Assembly: GCA_039934875.1 (NCBI GenBank)
Contig: JBDTLH010000225.1
Coordinates: forward strand, 1 to 10,713
Source of the DNA: JBDTLH01 sp039934875
Lineage (GTDB): Bacteria > Acidobacteriota > Terriglobia > Terriglobales > Acidobacteriaceae
Length of the DNA stretch: 10,713 nt
Reading direction: 5' to 3'
Positions 1 through 6,396 of this stretch are shown here, one piece after another. Positions within the stretch are counted from its first letter, which is position 1; each line of letters opens with the position of its first letter. Under the pieces are notes generated by a model. That model did no database searches, had not been told where the DNA came from, and saw only the letters and a program-made list of their open reading frames with translations. The translations under genes and the position numbers were made by a program.

Positions 1-2
1 GC

Positions 3-461
3 ACCATCCTCGATGGCAATGGCGCGGAGTCGCTGCTGGGCCGCGGCGACATGCTCTATCTGCCGTCGGGATCGGCGCGCACCATGCGCGTTCACGCTCC
101 GCTGGTCACCGAAAAGGAAATCGAAGCGGTGGTCGGCTTCTGGAAGACCCAGGGGCAGGCGCAATATGATACGAAATTCCTGGTTGCTCCCAAAGATGAT
201 GCGGAAAAAGATGATGCCGCGGAGGACGTGGAAAGTGACAACGATCCCATGTTCAACGATGCGGTAAAGCTGGTGATCGAATTCGGCAAGGCGTCCACCT
301 CCCTGCTGCAACGACGGCTCCGCATCGGATACGGGCGCGCCGCCCACCTCATTGACCTAATGGAAAAAGACGGCATCGTCGGCCCCGCCGATGGTCCCCG
401 ACCGCGAGAGATCTTAAAACGTCCCGACTGGATCACCGAAGTCGAAGACGCCCTGCGCTAG
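3..461 (+). CDS. ftsK: DNA translocase FtsK, C-terminal part (5' end outside window)
   Basis: FtsK is a septum-located, ATP-driven DNA pump that moves chromosome ends apart and activates XerCD recombination at dif. Only the last 152 residues are here; the frame is open to the left edge. Visible residues 1-35 match the end of the RecA-like motor (TILDGNGAESLLGRGDMLYL, then the RVHAPLV strand). An acidic, low-complexity linker follows at about 62-80. Residues 81-140 are the gamma winged helix, with the family signature ASTSLLQRRLRIGYGRAAHL and the D-MEKDGIVGP turn; in characterised FtsK proteins this domain reads polar KOPS sequences. A short tail ends at TAG. The motor's Walker motifs lie outside the window. 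The next gene is convergent, so this is the end of its transcription unit. Identification is from family motifs and is secure. Confidence 0.96.
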   Translation, partial: TILDGNGAESLLGRGDMLYLPSGSARTMRVHAPLVTEKEIEAVVGFWKTQGQAQYDTKFLVAPKDDAEKDDAAEDVESDNDPMFNDAVKLVIEFGKASTSLLQRRLRIGYGRAAHLIDLMEKDGIVGPADGPRPREILKRPDWITEVEDALR

Positions 462-533
462 AGCCGGCTCCCTCTACACCAGGACCGTTCGAGTATAGCT
501 ACTGAAAACTACTTCAATTGCCGTGCTGACTGC

Positions 534-2240
534 TTATTGCTTACTGCCAAGCTTCAGCCAGTCCCGCTGATAGGCACAGCTGACCGCGAGCAAAATCACG
601 CCAAGCGCGATGAAACTGATCACCCGGTACCCCTGGTTGAGCTGCTCGATATCATATAAAAAGACCTTGCAGGTCGTAACTGCCAGCAGTGCCAGAGCTA
701 GATAACGGTAGAAGGCGGTCCGTTTGAAAAAGCCCAGCGCCATGGCAGCAACGCCGTAGGCCAGCCAGGTTGCGGAGCGCGCGAAGTTCAGCGCGATCTC
801 CGTGCCATGCCAGTCCTGGTCTTTTGTCCCGGGAAACGGGAGTATCGCCAACGACAGCTCACGGTCGAATCCGAACAGAGCGAGGGCAGTCACCACAACT
901 GCGCTCGCCTGCCATAGCGCATCTTGATGATCTTCGCGCGCATAATGCGCTACAAGGGCGGTGATCGCGATGGAAATTGCGAAGAGCAGCACGCGCATGT
1001 TCCAGAACGCCACATCAGGATGAAATTCATCAAGCCCAATCAGCTTTGCGATGGCGAGCGCCAGCGCTGCCAGTCCGCCAATCTGCAGCACCATGCTACG
1101 GCTTCTCGCAGCAATGTAAAGGACCACCGCCGATTCCACCAGCCACCCCAGCGTGATGAAGTGAACATGGAATTTCAGCGGAACGGCTACGGTGATCAGT
1201 CCGAGCGCGACCGCTACATGCAGTTGGCGAAGCACCGCGACCTGACTACTTCGGCTGAGTACAAGGTAGACCGCGGCGATCGCAAGCACTACCCAGGGAA
1301 GCAGATCCCGATGCGCGGGCGCATCGAACAATGTATAGACTTCAAAGAAGCCGGCGGCGGCGTTCGTCAGCAGCAGCGCGATCATAAGATTGAGAGCGCC
1401 CGCCCCGCCCCGCTCCGGAAGCTCACCCGCCACCAAAACGGGCGGCGCCAGGAATATCCCATAGAACAGCAACACGAAGAACAGAGTGATCGCAAATGCG
1501 TCTGCGCTATAAAAACTTGAGCTCCACTCCGCGTAATAGCCCAACGTCCCCAGAAATCCACCGATCACCAGATAATTCCATCCCTGGCGAATGCAGAGAT
1601 ATACGGCTGCTCCGCTCAACAATGCGAGATATGAGAAGAGGAAGACTTCATGGTTCTCGCCGGTCGAAACCAACGCAGGAGTGAGCATCCCGCCGAGCAG
1701 CGCCATGCCGGCCAGCACCTGAGCGTCTTGCATCAACGCCAATACAAGAGTCGATCCCGTAATGAGTGCCATGCCGCCGAATGCCGCTGCTCCCGGCACA
1801 AGACGGTAGAGCTGAAACGACGCCCAAAGTGAGAGATAGAGCACTCCCAATCCAATCGCCTTCAGCGAGTGCGAAAACGCCGGGCTACCGTGGCGCCGGA
1901 AGCGCTCGCTCCACAACATCACGCTGATTCCCGCAAACAGGCCGATTAGAACGCGTCCACCCGCCCCAATCCAATCACTCTCAAAGGCGAACTTGAGAAA
2001 GTACGCCACTCCGAACAGCACCGCGACAATTCCGATGCGGTTCAACCACTCCGATCCGATGCGCGCCTCCAACCCCGGCCTCGCCAAAGGTCGCCGTGGA
2101 GGGCTGGAAAGTGGCGCTTCGAGGGGCGGAGAAGGCACTGCATCCATCGATGCCTGGATCGCCAGTTCCTCCAGTCGCCCACTGATCCTCTCCAGCTCGC
2201 GGCGAAGCTGGGCGAGTTCTTCACGATTATCCGCAGCCAC
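534..2240 (-). CDS. DUF2339 family polytopic membrane protein
   Basis: This is a 568-residue integral membrane protein of unknown function. Residues 5-30 form a charged, heptad-like helix (EELAQLRRELERISGRLEEL), probably a cytoplasmic coiled coil. A proline-rich linker follows at about 36-57. The rest is a long series of hydrophobic segments, roughly a dozen or more, broken by short loops. The junction IGSEWLNRIGIVAVLFGVAY and the later LGGMLTPALVSTGE are typical of DUF2339. Many family members in other phyla are, as I recall, longer, so this may be a compact version. The start is GTG at 2238-2240: an in-frame TGA lies eight codons upstream and the first ATG codon is only at residue 32, inside the linker. 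No strong ribosome binding site precedes it. It is convergent with ftsK and divergent from the SRPBCC gene. I know of no established substrate or role. Confidence 0.88.
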   Translation of the reverse strand: MAADNREELAQLRRELERISGRLEELAIQASMDAVPSPPLEAPLSSPPRRPLARPGLEARIGSEWLNRIGIVAVLFGVAYFLKFAFESDWIGAGGRVLIGLFAGISVMLWSERFRRHGSPAFSHSLKAIGLGVLYLSLWASFQLYRLVPGAAAFGGMALITGSTLVLALMQDAQVLAGMALLGGMLTPALVSTGENHEVFLFSYLALLSGAAVYLCIRQGWNYLVIGGFLGTLGYYAEWSSSFYSADAFAITLFFVLLFYGIFLAPPVLVAGELPERGGAGALNLMIALLLTNAAAGFFEVYTLFDAPAHRDLLPWVVLAIAAVYLVLSRSSQVAVLRQLHVAVALGLITVAVPLKFHVHFITLGWLVESAVVLYIAARSRSMVLQIGGLAALALAIAKLIGLDEFHPDVAFWNMRVLLFAISIAITALVAHYAREDHQDALWQASAVVVTALALFGFDRELSLAILPFPGTKDQDWHGTEIALNFARSATWLAYGVAAMALGFFKRTAFYRYLALALLAVTTCKVFLYDIEQLNQGYRVISFIALGVILLAVSCAYQRDWLKLGSKQ

Positions 2241-2325
2241 GAATTCAAGGGTAGCCGACTGTCACCGGAAAGCAAAGGTTTTCGCCGTAGGCAGTAAGCG
2301 TAATTGCCGCGGGCCTCGATTATTT

Positions 2326-2347
2326 GGGGCAGCGCACTATCTGCCCC
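2326..2347. promoter_or_regulatory. 7-bp inverted repeat in divergent intergenic region, candidate operator or hairpin
   Basis: GGGGCAG at 2326-2332 and its exact complement CTGCCCC at 2341-2347 are separated by 8 bases. The repeat lies between the DUF2339 gene and the SRPBCC/dehydrogenase pair, 33 bases before the SRPBCC start. No T-run follows on either strand, so it does not look like a terminator. A minus-strand AATAAT (2319-2324), usable as a -10 for the DUF2339 gene, lies directly beside it, but no good -35 accompanies it. It could be a dimeric operator or a 5' leader hairpin. The repeat is visible; the function is inferred. Confidence 0.4.
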
Positions 2348-2380
2348 CGACATCACAACTCAAGCATAGAGAGGAAACAG

Positions 2381-3235
2381 ATGAGCGATTCCGAATACGA
2401 CAAAACTAATAATGGACATGGCAAGAACCGCAACAGGTTGCATAAGCATCCCGTGGCATTAGCCGCCGTGGTCGCGGGCAGTGTTGCTGCCACTTATGTG
2501 ATATCGCGCAAAAAATCCGCTCATTCCCATTCCGGCAACACCCAATCAAACGAGACCCAGCAGCGCGAAAACCATTTTGTGCGCACTCAGACCATCGACC
2601 GGCCCGCGTCCGAGCTATGGGCGTTTTGGCGTGAAGAGGAGAACGCGCCACGCTTCATGCGGCACATCCAATCCGTGCGCAAAACCGGCCCCAACAGCTC
2701 TCATTGGGTGATGCAAGCCGCCGCTGGCCCTCGGGTTGAATGGGATTCCGAAATTTATGAGGAGCGGCCCGGAAAGTCTCTCTCATGGCGCACCATTCGT
2801 GGAGATTGGAAGCAGCAAGGACGGTTATTGCTGCGGCCCGCGCCCGGCAACCGCGGCACCGAGGTGCGGCTTGAGCTCTCCTACGAGATGCCAGGCGGTT
2901 CCTTCGGCAGTGCGCTCACCTCGATGATCGGACGAGATCCAGAGCAGATCGGGCAAGCGAACCTCGCCCGTTTCAAGCAGTTGATGGAAGCCGGCGAAAT
3001 CATCACCGTCGCGGGGCAGCCCCATGGCAAACGAGGGACAAAAGCAAAGCTGATGCAGGTGTTGTTCCGCGAGCCACCGGGGGCGGAGCGCGCCAGCGGC
3101 ATTCAGAATTGGGCAACGAAGGTGCAGAAGAAGGCCGCAGCGGGCTCTGTCGCGATTAAAGATCGCTGGCAGCAGGTGGCTAAGGCAGGCGCAGATACCG
3201 CCTCTTCCTGGAAGCAAGTGCGGGCAGCACGCTAA
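2381..3235 (+). CDS. SRPBCC (START/polyketide-cyclase-like) protein with N-terminal membrane anchor
   Basis: This is a 284-residue protein. Residues 24-42 form one hydrophobic helix (PVALAAVVAGSVAATYVIS) flanked by basic residues, a probable membrane anchor. Residues 64-205 fit the SRPBCC fold: an opening strand and helix (VRTQTIDRPASELWAFWRE), NAPRFMRHI, the SHWVMQAAAGPRVEWDSEI strands, RPGKSLSWRTI, and a C-terminal helix ending NLARFKQLMEAGE. This fold encloses hydrophobic ligands; the ligand here is unknown. Residues 206-284 are a basic, alanine-rich tail I do not recognise. ATG at 2381 is preferred because GAGAGGAAACAG precedes it; the frame is open further upstream to 2324, but no such site is present there. 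It sits 48 bases ahead of the dehydrogenase on the same strand, so co-transcription and a linked role are likely but inferred. A broad label such as cyclase/dehydrase would overstate the function. Confidence 0.85.
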   Translation: MSDSEYDKTNNGHGKNRNRLHKHPVALAAVVAGSVAATYVISRKKSAHSHSGNTQSNETQQRENHFVRTQTIDRPASELWAFWREEENAPRFMRHIQSVRKTGPNSSHWVMQAAAGPRVEWDSEIYEERPGKSLSWRTIRGDWKQQGRLLLRPAPGNRGTEVRLELSYEMPGGSFGSALTSMIGRDPEQIGQANLARFKQLMEAGEIITVAGQPHGKRGTKAKLMQVLFREPPGAERASGIQNWATKVQKKAAAGSVAIKDRWQQVAKAGADTASSWKQVRAAR

Positions 3236-3270
3236 TCATTATCGTCATCGTCACATCGCTACAACTCAAC

Positions 3271-3276
3271 GAGGAG
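3271..3276 (+). promoter_or_regulatory. Ribosome binding site of the dehydrogenase gene
   Basis: GAGGAG lies 7 bases before the ATG at 3284. It is a good Shine-Dalgarno match and fixes the start of the zinc-dependent dehydrogenase. Confidence 0.75.
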
Positions 3277-3283
3277 ATCGGGA

Positions 3284-4462
3284 ATGAAAGCAATTTGTTG
3301 GAATGGAAAAGAAGACGTGCGCGTCGAAAAGGTCGCTGACCCCAAGATTCTGAATGACAATGACGCCATCCTCAAGGTCACACTCACTGCGATCTGCGGA
3401 TCGGACTTGCACCTGTACGATGGCATGATACCCACCATGGAGGCGGGCGATATTCTGGGCCATGAATTCATGGGAGAGGTGGTCGAGACGGGCAGCAAAG
3501 TCAAGAAACTGAGTGAAGGCGACCGTGTCGTCGTCCCTTTCACCATCGCCTGCGGCAACTGTTTCTTCTGCAAGGAAAAGCTCTGGTCGCTGTGTGACAA
3601 CTCGAATCCAAATGCATGGCTCGCCGAAGAGGTGTACGGCTACTCGGGCTCCGCCCTCTTCGGCTACTCGCACATGTACGGCGGTTTCGCCGGAGGACAG
3701 GCGCAATATGTGCGCGTCCCCTTCGCCGATGTCGGGCCCATCAAAGTGGACTCCGGATTGCGCGATGATCAGGTGCTCTTCCTCTCTGACGTCTTCCCCA
3801 CCGGCTATCAAGCGGCAGAAAATTGCAATATCAAGGAGGGGGACACCGTCGCCGTCTGGGGTTGCGGCCCCGTGGGACAGTTTGCGGTCCGCTCCGCATT
3901 CCTGCTCGGCGCGGCGCGCGTCATTGCCATTGACCGCGTCCCCGAACGCATGAAGCTGGCGCAAGCCGCCGGAGCAGATATTGTTGACTACACCGATGTG
4001 GACAACGACATCATTGAGACGCTTAAGCAAATGACTGCTGGTCGCGGGCCAGACTCCTGCATCGACGCAGTCGGCATGGAGTCGCACGGCGCCACCTTCC
4101 CAGCCAGGCTCGACGCCGTAAAGCAGAAGATGATGCTGGCGACCGACCGCCCCAACGTCTTGCGCCAAGCCATCCAGGTCTGCCGCAAAGGTGGGACTCT
4201 GAGCATCCCCGGCGTCTACGGCGGCATGTTGGATAAAATTCCCTTCGGCGCGGCCTTCGGCAAAGGGCTGAATTTTAAAATGGGACAGACCCACATGATG
4301 AACTATTTACAACCGCTGCTCGACCGCATCGAAGACGGCCAGATCGATCCCTCGGTCATCATCTCCCACCGCGTCAGCATCGACAAGGGACCGGAGATGT
4401 ACAAGACCTTCCGCGACAAGCAGGACCACTGCACCAAGGTCGTGCTTGATCCCTGGAATTAA
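3284..4462 (+). CDS. Zinc-dependent alcohol dehydrogenase, formaldehyde-dehydrogenase-like (MDR family)
   Basis: This 392-residue soluble oxidoreductase belongs to the medium-chain dehydrogenase family, closest to the glutathione-independent formaldehyde dehydrogenase branch. It should oxidise an alcohol or aldehyde with NAD(P)+. The catalytic-zinc ligands are visible as Cys38 (AICGSDLH) and His60 (GHE), with Asp169 in LSDVFPTGYQ as the likely third ligand, as in the formaldehyde dehydrogenase branch. The structural-zinc cysteines Cys90, Cys93, Cys96 and Cys104 are all present (ACGNCFFCKEKLWSLC). The Rossmann loop is VWGCGPVGQ (Gly193-x-Gly195-x-x-Gly198), and Asp217 at the end of the second strand favours NAD+. 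Residues 106-152 carry the extra loop typical of this branch (EEVYGYSGSALFGYSHMYGG). The length is normal. It follows the SRPBCC gene as a probable operon. The true substrate cannot be read from sequence; many relatives are annotated only as alcohol dehydrogenases. Confidence 0.93.
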   Translation: MKAICWNGKEDVRVEKVADPKILNDNDAILKVTLTAICGSDLHLYDGMIPTMEAGDILGHEFMGEVVETGSKVKKLSEGDRVVVPFTIACGNCFFCKEKLWSLCDNSNPNAWLAEEVYGYSGSALFGYSHMYGGFAGGQAQYVRVPFADVGPIKVDSGLRDDQVLFLSDVFPTGYQAAENCNIKEGDTVAVWGCGPVGQFAVRSAFLLGAARVIAIDRVPERMKLAQAAGADIVDYTDVDNDIIETLKQMTAGRGPDSCIDAVGMESHGATFPARLDAVKQKMMLATDRPNVLRQAIQVCRKGGTLSIPGVYGGMLDKIPFGAAFGKGLNFKMGQTHMMNYLQPLLDRIEDGQIDPSVIISHRVSIDKGPEMYKTFRDKQDHCTKVVLDPWN

Positions 4463-4507
4463 TCAGGAATGAGGGTAGGGCGATGAGTGCCTTGAGCCAT
4501 GGCGTGA

Positions 4508-6274
4508 TCATTCCAAGGAGGTGAATTCGCAACGCTTCAAGATCGATTGAAAACGCGAGTCGCTGCGGAAGGCGTCCCACTTGGGATCGATGGGGAGAAA
4601 GATGAGGTGAACGTCGCGTGCTTCAGAAGCGCGCTCCAGCCATTCAAAGGCTGCATCGGGTTGTTCGAGTCCGGCGTACACGAGAGCAATGGTGTAGGGT
4701 GGAACATAGCGTTCGCGGGCGATGGCTTGGAGTGTGTCCAGTACATCCTGGGCTTCGCTGATTTGCCCCATGCGGGCAAAGTAATACCCTCGCAGCGAGA
4801 TGATTTTAGTGTTACCGCCGCTGGTGCGTCCGGCGCGATTGAGCGCATCCATTGCGAGATCATCGTCCCCGAGTTGAACGCACACCTGGGCAAGCTGCAT
4901 GTAACCGATCCAGAATTCCGGATCAACGACGATCGCCTGCCGCGCGAATTGGAGTGCTTCGGAATAGCGCCGGCCGGCGAACGCCAATTGTGACGAGAGA
5001 GCATGGTGCATGGCGTAGAGCGGATCGAGTTCTCTCGCGCGGCGCATGGCCGAAGCTGCTTCCTCGTGACGGCGCATGTGGGAGAGGGTGACCCCTAGCA
5101 TACGGTGGGCAAAAGCATAACTGGGATCGAAGGTGATTGCCCTGCGAAACGCTGCCTCGGCGGCAGGCCACTCCCAATCGAGCCAGAACTTCAGAAATCC
5201 CAGTGAGGCCAGCACTTCGGGGAGTTCGGGGCTGACGCTGAGAGCATGGGCTACGGCTTCACGGGCGCGAGGGCGCACTACGAGAGGCACCGCGTCGCCG
5301 TTGATCGGACCTCCCGAATAGGCATCCGCCAATCCAGACCAGGCGAGAGCGTAATTCGGATCAAGATCGGTCGCGTGCGAAAAATATTCGATGGCGCGCC
5401 GCGTGGTTGGAGGCGTCGATAGGTTCCAGACATGACGTCCGCGGAGGTAGAGATCGTAAGCAGCGGGATTTTGCGTCTGGCGCTTGGCCAGCGCAGTCAG
5501 CCGCTCGGGAGAGAGGCGCAGGCGGATTTGCTCCGCGATTGTAATGCTCAGCTCGCGCTGAAACGCCAGCATGCTGCTGGGCTCGCTGTCGTAAGAGGCT
5601 GACCAGATGCGGACCTGGTCGCTCACGCGAATCAGTTTTGAGGTGATGCGAAGGCGTCCGCCTTCGGCACGCAGTGAGCTTTCGATTAGATAGGCGGTAT
5701 CGAGTTCGCGCCCAATTTCAGCCAGCGTCTTGGTGGTGCGCTTGTAGGTCATTACCGAAGTGCGTCCAATCACGCTGATGTGGCCTGGATCTATCTGTCC
5801 GAGGGAGGCGATGGTCTCTTCCGTTAGTCCGTCGGCGAGGTACTCGCGGTCGAGCCCAGCGCCAATGTTTTCAAACGGCAGAACGCCCACCGTCACATGA
5901 TCGGGTTCCTGACGAGGGGCCTGAGGGCTGCCCGTGATGGGAGAAGTGAAACGATATCCCCTGCCCGGAATTGTGACGATATAGCGGTTCTGGCCGCGGC
6001 TCTCTCCCAACACGCGACGCAAAGCGGAGATGTTCTGGTTGAGGTTGTTCTCTTCCACGATAGTGTCGGGCCAGATAGCCCGCATCAATTCTTCTTTGGT
6101 TACCACCTCACCTTGATGCTCGACCAGGTGGAGCAGGGTATCGAAAGCCTTTGGAGTGAGTGGCACGGGCCCATCATCGTCACGGCGTAGCAGCAGCCGC
6201 TTGGCGGGATCTACGCGGAAGTCTCCAAAGTTGTAGCTCAAAGGCTTGGTCGAATTCGTGGCTGGCCCTGGCAA
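4508..6274 (-). CDS. CadC-like transcriptional regulator: OmpR/PhoB winged helix, TolB/FlgO-like domain and TPR repeats
   Basis: This is a 588-residue protein. Residues 15-111 are an OmpR/PhoB-type DNA-binding winged helix: YNFGDFRVDPAKRLLLR, LTPKAFDTLLHLVEHQGEVV, the recognition-helix region NNLNQNISALRRVLGE, and the wing YIVTIPGRGYRF. Residues 126-258 resemble the TolB-N/FlgO-like domain common in such proteins (VGVLPFENIG, YLADGLTEETIASLGQI, YLIESSLRAEGGRLRI). From about 275 to 550 there are TPR-like helical pairs (DPNYALAWSGLADAY, DPSYAFAHRMLGVTLSHM). The end, DPKWDAFRSDSRFQSILKR, is a common closing motif. E. coli CadC has a membrane helix after its DNA-binding domain; here residues 112-126 are polar and no such helix is visible, so the protein is probably cytoplasmic. 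The start is TTG at 6272-6274: an in-frame TAG lies five codons upstream and GGAGA sits 6 bases before it. It is divergent from the secreted-protein gene and likely regulates that region. Confidence 0.9.
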   Translation of the reverse strand: MPGPATNSTKPLSYNFGDFRVDPAKRLLLRRDDDGPVPLTPKAFDTLLHLVEHQGEVVTKEELMRAIWPDTIVEENNLNQNISALRRVLGESRGQNRYIVTIPGRGYRFTSPITGSPQAPRQEPDHVTVGVLPFENIGAGLDREYLADGLTEETIASLGQIDPGHISVIGRTSVMTYKRTTKTLAEIGRELDTAYLIESSLRAEGGRLRITSKLIRVSDQVRIWSASYDSEPSSMLAFQRELSITIAEQIRLRLSPERLTALAKRQTQNPAAYDLYLRGRHVWNLSTPPTTRRAIEYFSHATDLDPNYALAWSGLADAYSGGPINGDAVPLVVRPRAREAVAHALSVSPELPEVLASLGFLKFWLDWEWPAAEAAFRRAITFDPSYAFAHRMLGVTLSHMRRHEEAASAMRRARELDPLYAMHHALSSQLAFAGRRYSEALQFARQAIVVDPEFWIGYMQLAQVCVQLGDDDLAMDALNRAGRTSGGNTKIISLRGYYFARMGQISEAQDVLDTLQAIARERYVPPYTIALVYAGLEQPDAAFEWLERASEARDVHLIFLPIDPKWDAFRSDSRFQSILKRCEFTSLE

Positions 6275-6280
6275 TTCCGG

Positions 6281-6285
6281 TCTCC
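6281..6285 (-). promoter_or_regulatory. Ribosome binding site that supports the TTG start of the TPR regulator
   Basis: On the minus strand GGAGA lies 6 bases before TTG (6272-6274). An in-frame TAG just upstream and the lack of any ATG or GTG before the winged-helix domain leave TTG as the only reasonable initiator. Confidence 0.65.
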
Positions 6286-6289
6286 ACTA

Positions 6290-6335
6290 TTCAGAAGTCT
6301 TTCACAAAATTTCAGGCGGACGCCAAAGACTTTCA
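6290..6335 (+). promoter_or_regulatory. Helically phased TTCA direct repeats, candidate site for the OmpR/PhoB-type regulator
   Basis: TTCA occurs at 6290, 6301, 6311 and 6332, with start-to-start spacings of 11, 10 and 21 bp, so all lie on about the same face of the helix. The position expected near 6321-6322 is not conserved. Three copies are preceded by T (TTTCA). OmpR/PhoB-type winged helices usually bind tandem direct repeats about 10-11 bp apart, and such a regulator is encoded immediately to the left. An inverted repeat (AAGTCTTT 6295-6302, AAAGACTT 6325-6332) overlaps the same segment. The repeats are visible; the binding protein is inferred. Confidence 0.45.
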
Positions 6336-6358
6336 TCTCCGGGTGGGAAGAGTATATG
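6330..6358 (+). promoter_or_regulatory. Weak candidate promoter of the secreted-protein gene
   Basis: TATATG at 6353-6358 is a possible -10. The position 17 bases upstream (6330-6335, CTTTCA) is a poor -35 match but coincides with the last phased TTCA element, the arrangement seen at activator-dependent promoters of PhoB type. Transcription would begin near 6365, giving a leader of about 30 bases before the ATG at 6397. Confidence 0.35.
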
Positions 6359-6380
6359 CCGCAGTGCAAGCCAATTTCAA
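6351..6380 (-). promoter_or_regulatory. Candidate sigma70-type promoter of the TPR regulator
   Basis: Read on the minus strand, TTGAAA (6375-6380) and TATACT (6351-6356) are separated by 18 bases. Each hexamer matches the consensus at five of six positions. The predicted start of transcription is near 6344, leaving a leader of about 70 bases that contains the phased TTCA elements. Binding there could block or modulate the regulator's own transcription. Its -10 overlaps the candidate -10 of the divergent gene. Confidence 0.5.
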
Positions 6381-6396
6381 AACAAGGAGAAACATC

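Noticed and set aside
461..470. Perfect 10-base palindrome GAGCCGGCTC at the end of ftsK
   Set aside because: It has no loop and no T-run, so it is not a terminator. It is short enough to be chance at this base composition.
924..1520. Long plus-strand open frame opposite the DUF2339 gene
   Set aside because: Its translation is polar, histidine- and glutamine-rich and of low order, as expected for the antisense of a hydrophobic protein. It has no ribosome binding site and no family resemblance.
538..2299. GCTTACTGCC (538-547) and GGCAGTAAGC (2290-2299) as inverted copies bracketing the DUF2339 gene
   Set aside because: A 10-base match is expected many times by chance in a window this size. 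There is no transposase, no longer homology and no target duplication.
3266..4294. Long minus-strand open frame (342 codons) opposite the dehydrogenase gene
   Set aside because: The plus-strand dehydrogenase has every family motif intact. The antisense frame is a by-product of GC-rich codon bias.
4466..4514. GGAATGA ... TCATTCC inverted repeat between the convergent dehydrogenase and regulator genes
   Set aside because: Seven-base arms with a 35-base loop and no T-run do not make a convincing terminator.
4515..4524. AAGGAGGTGA on the plus strand, a perfect Shine-Dalgarno-like sequence
   Set aside because: It lies in the last codons of the minus-strand regulator. The nearest possible start (TTG 4547) is more than 20 bases away, and the following frame is antisense to the TPR repeats.
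6160..6396. N-terminal extension of the secreted protein to 6160
   Set aside because: It would overlap the regulator's coding sequence and hide a clear signal peptide. The ATG at 6397 has a good ribosome binding site.
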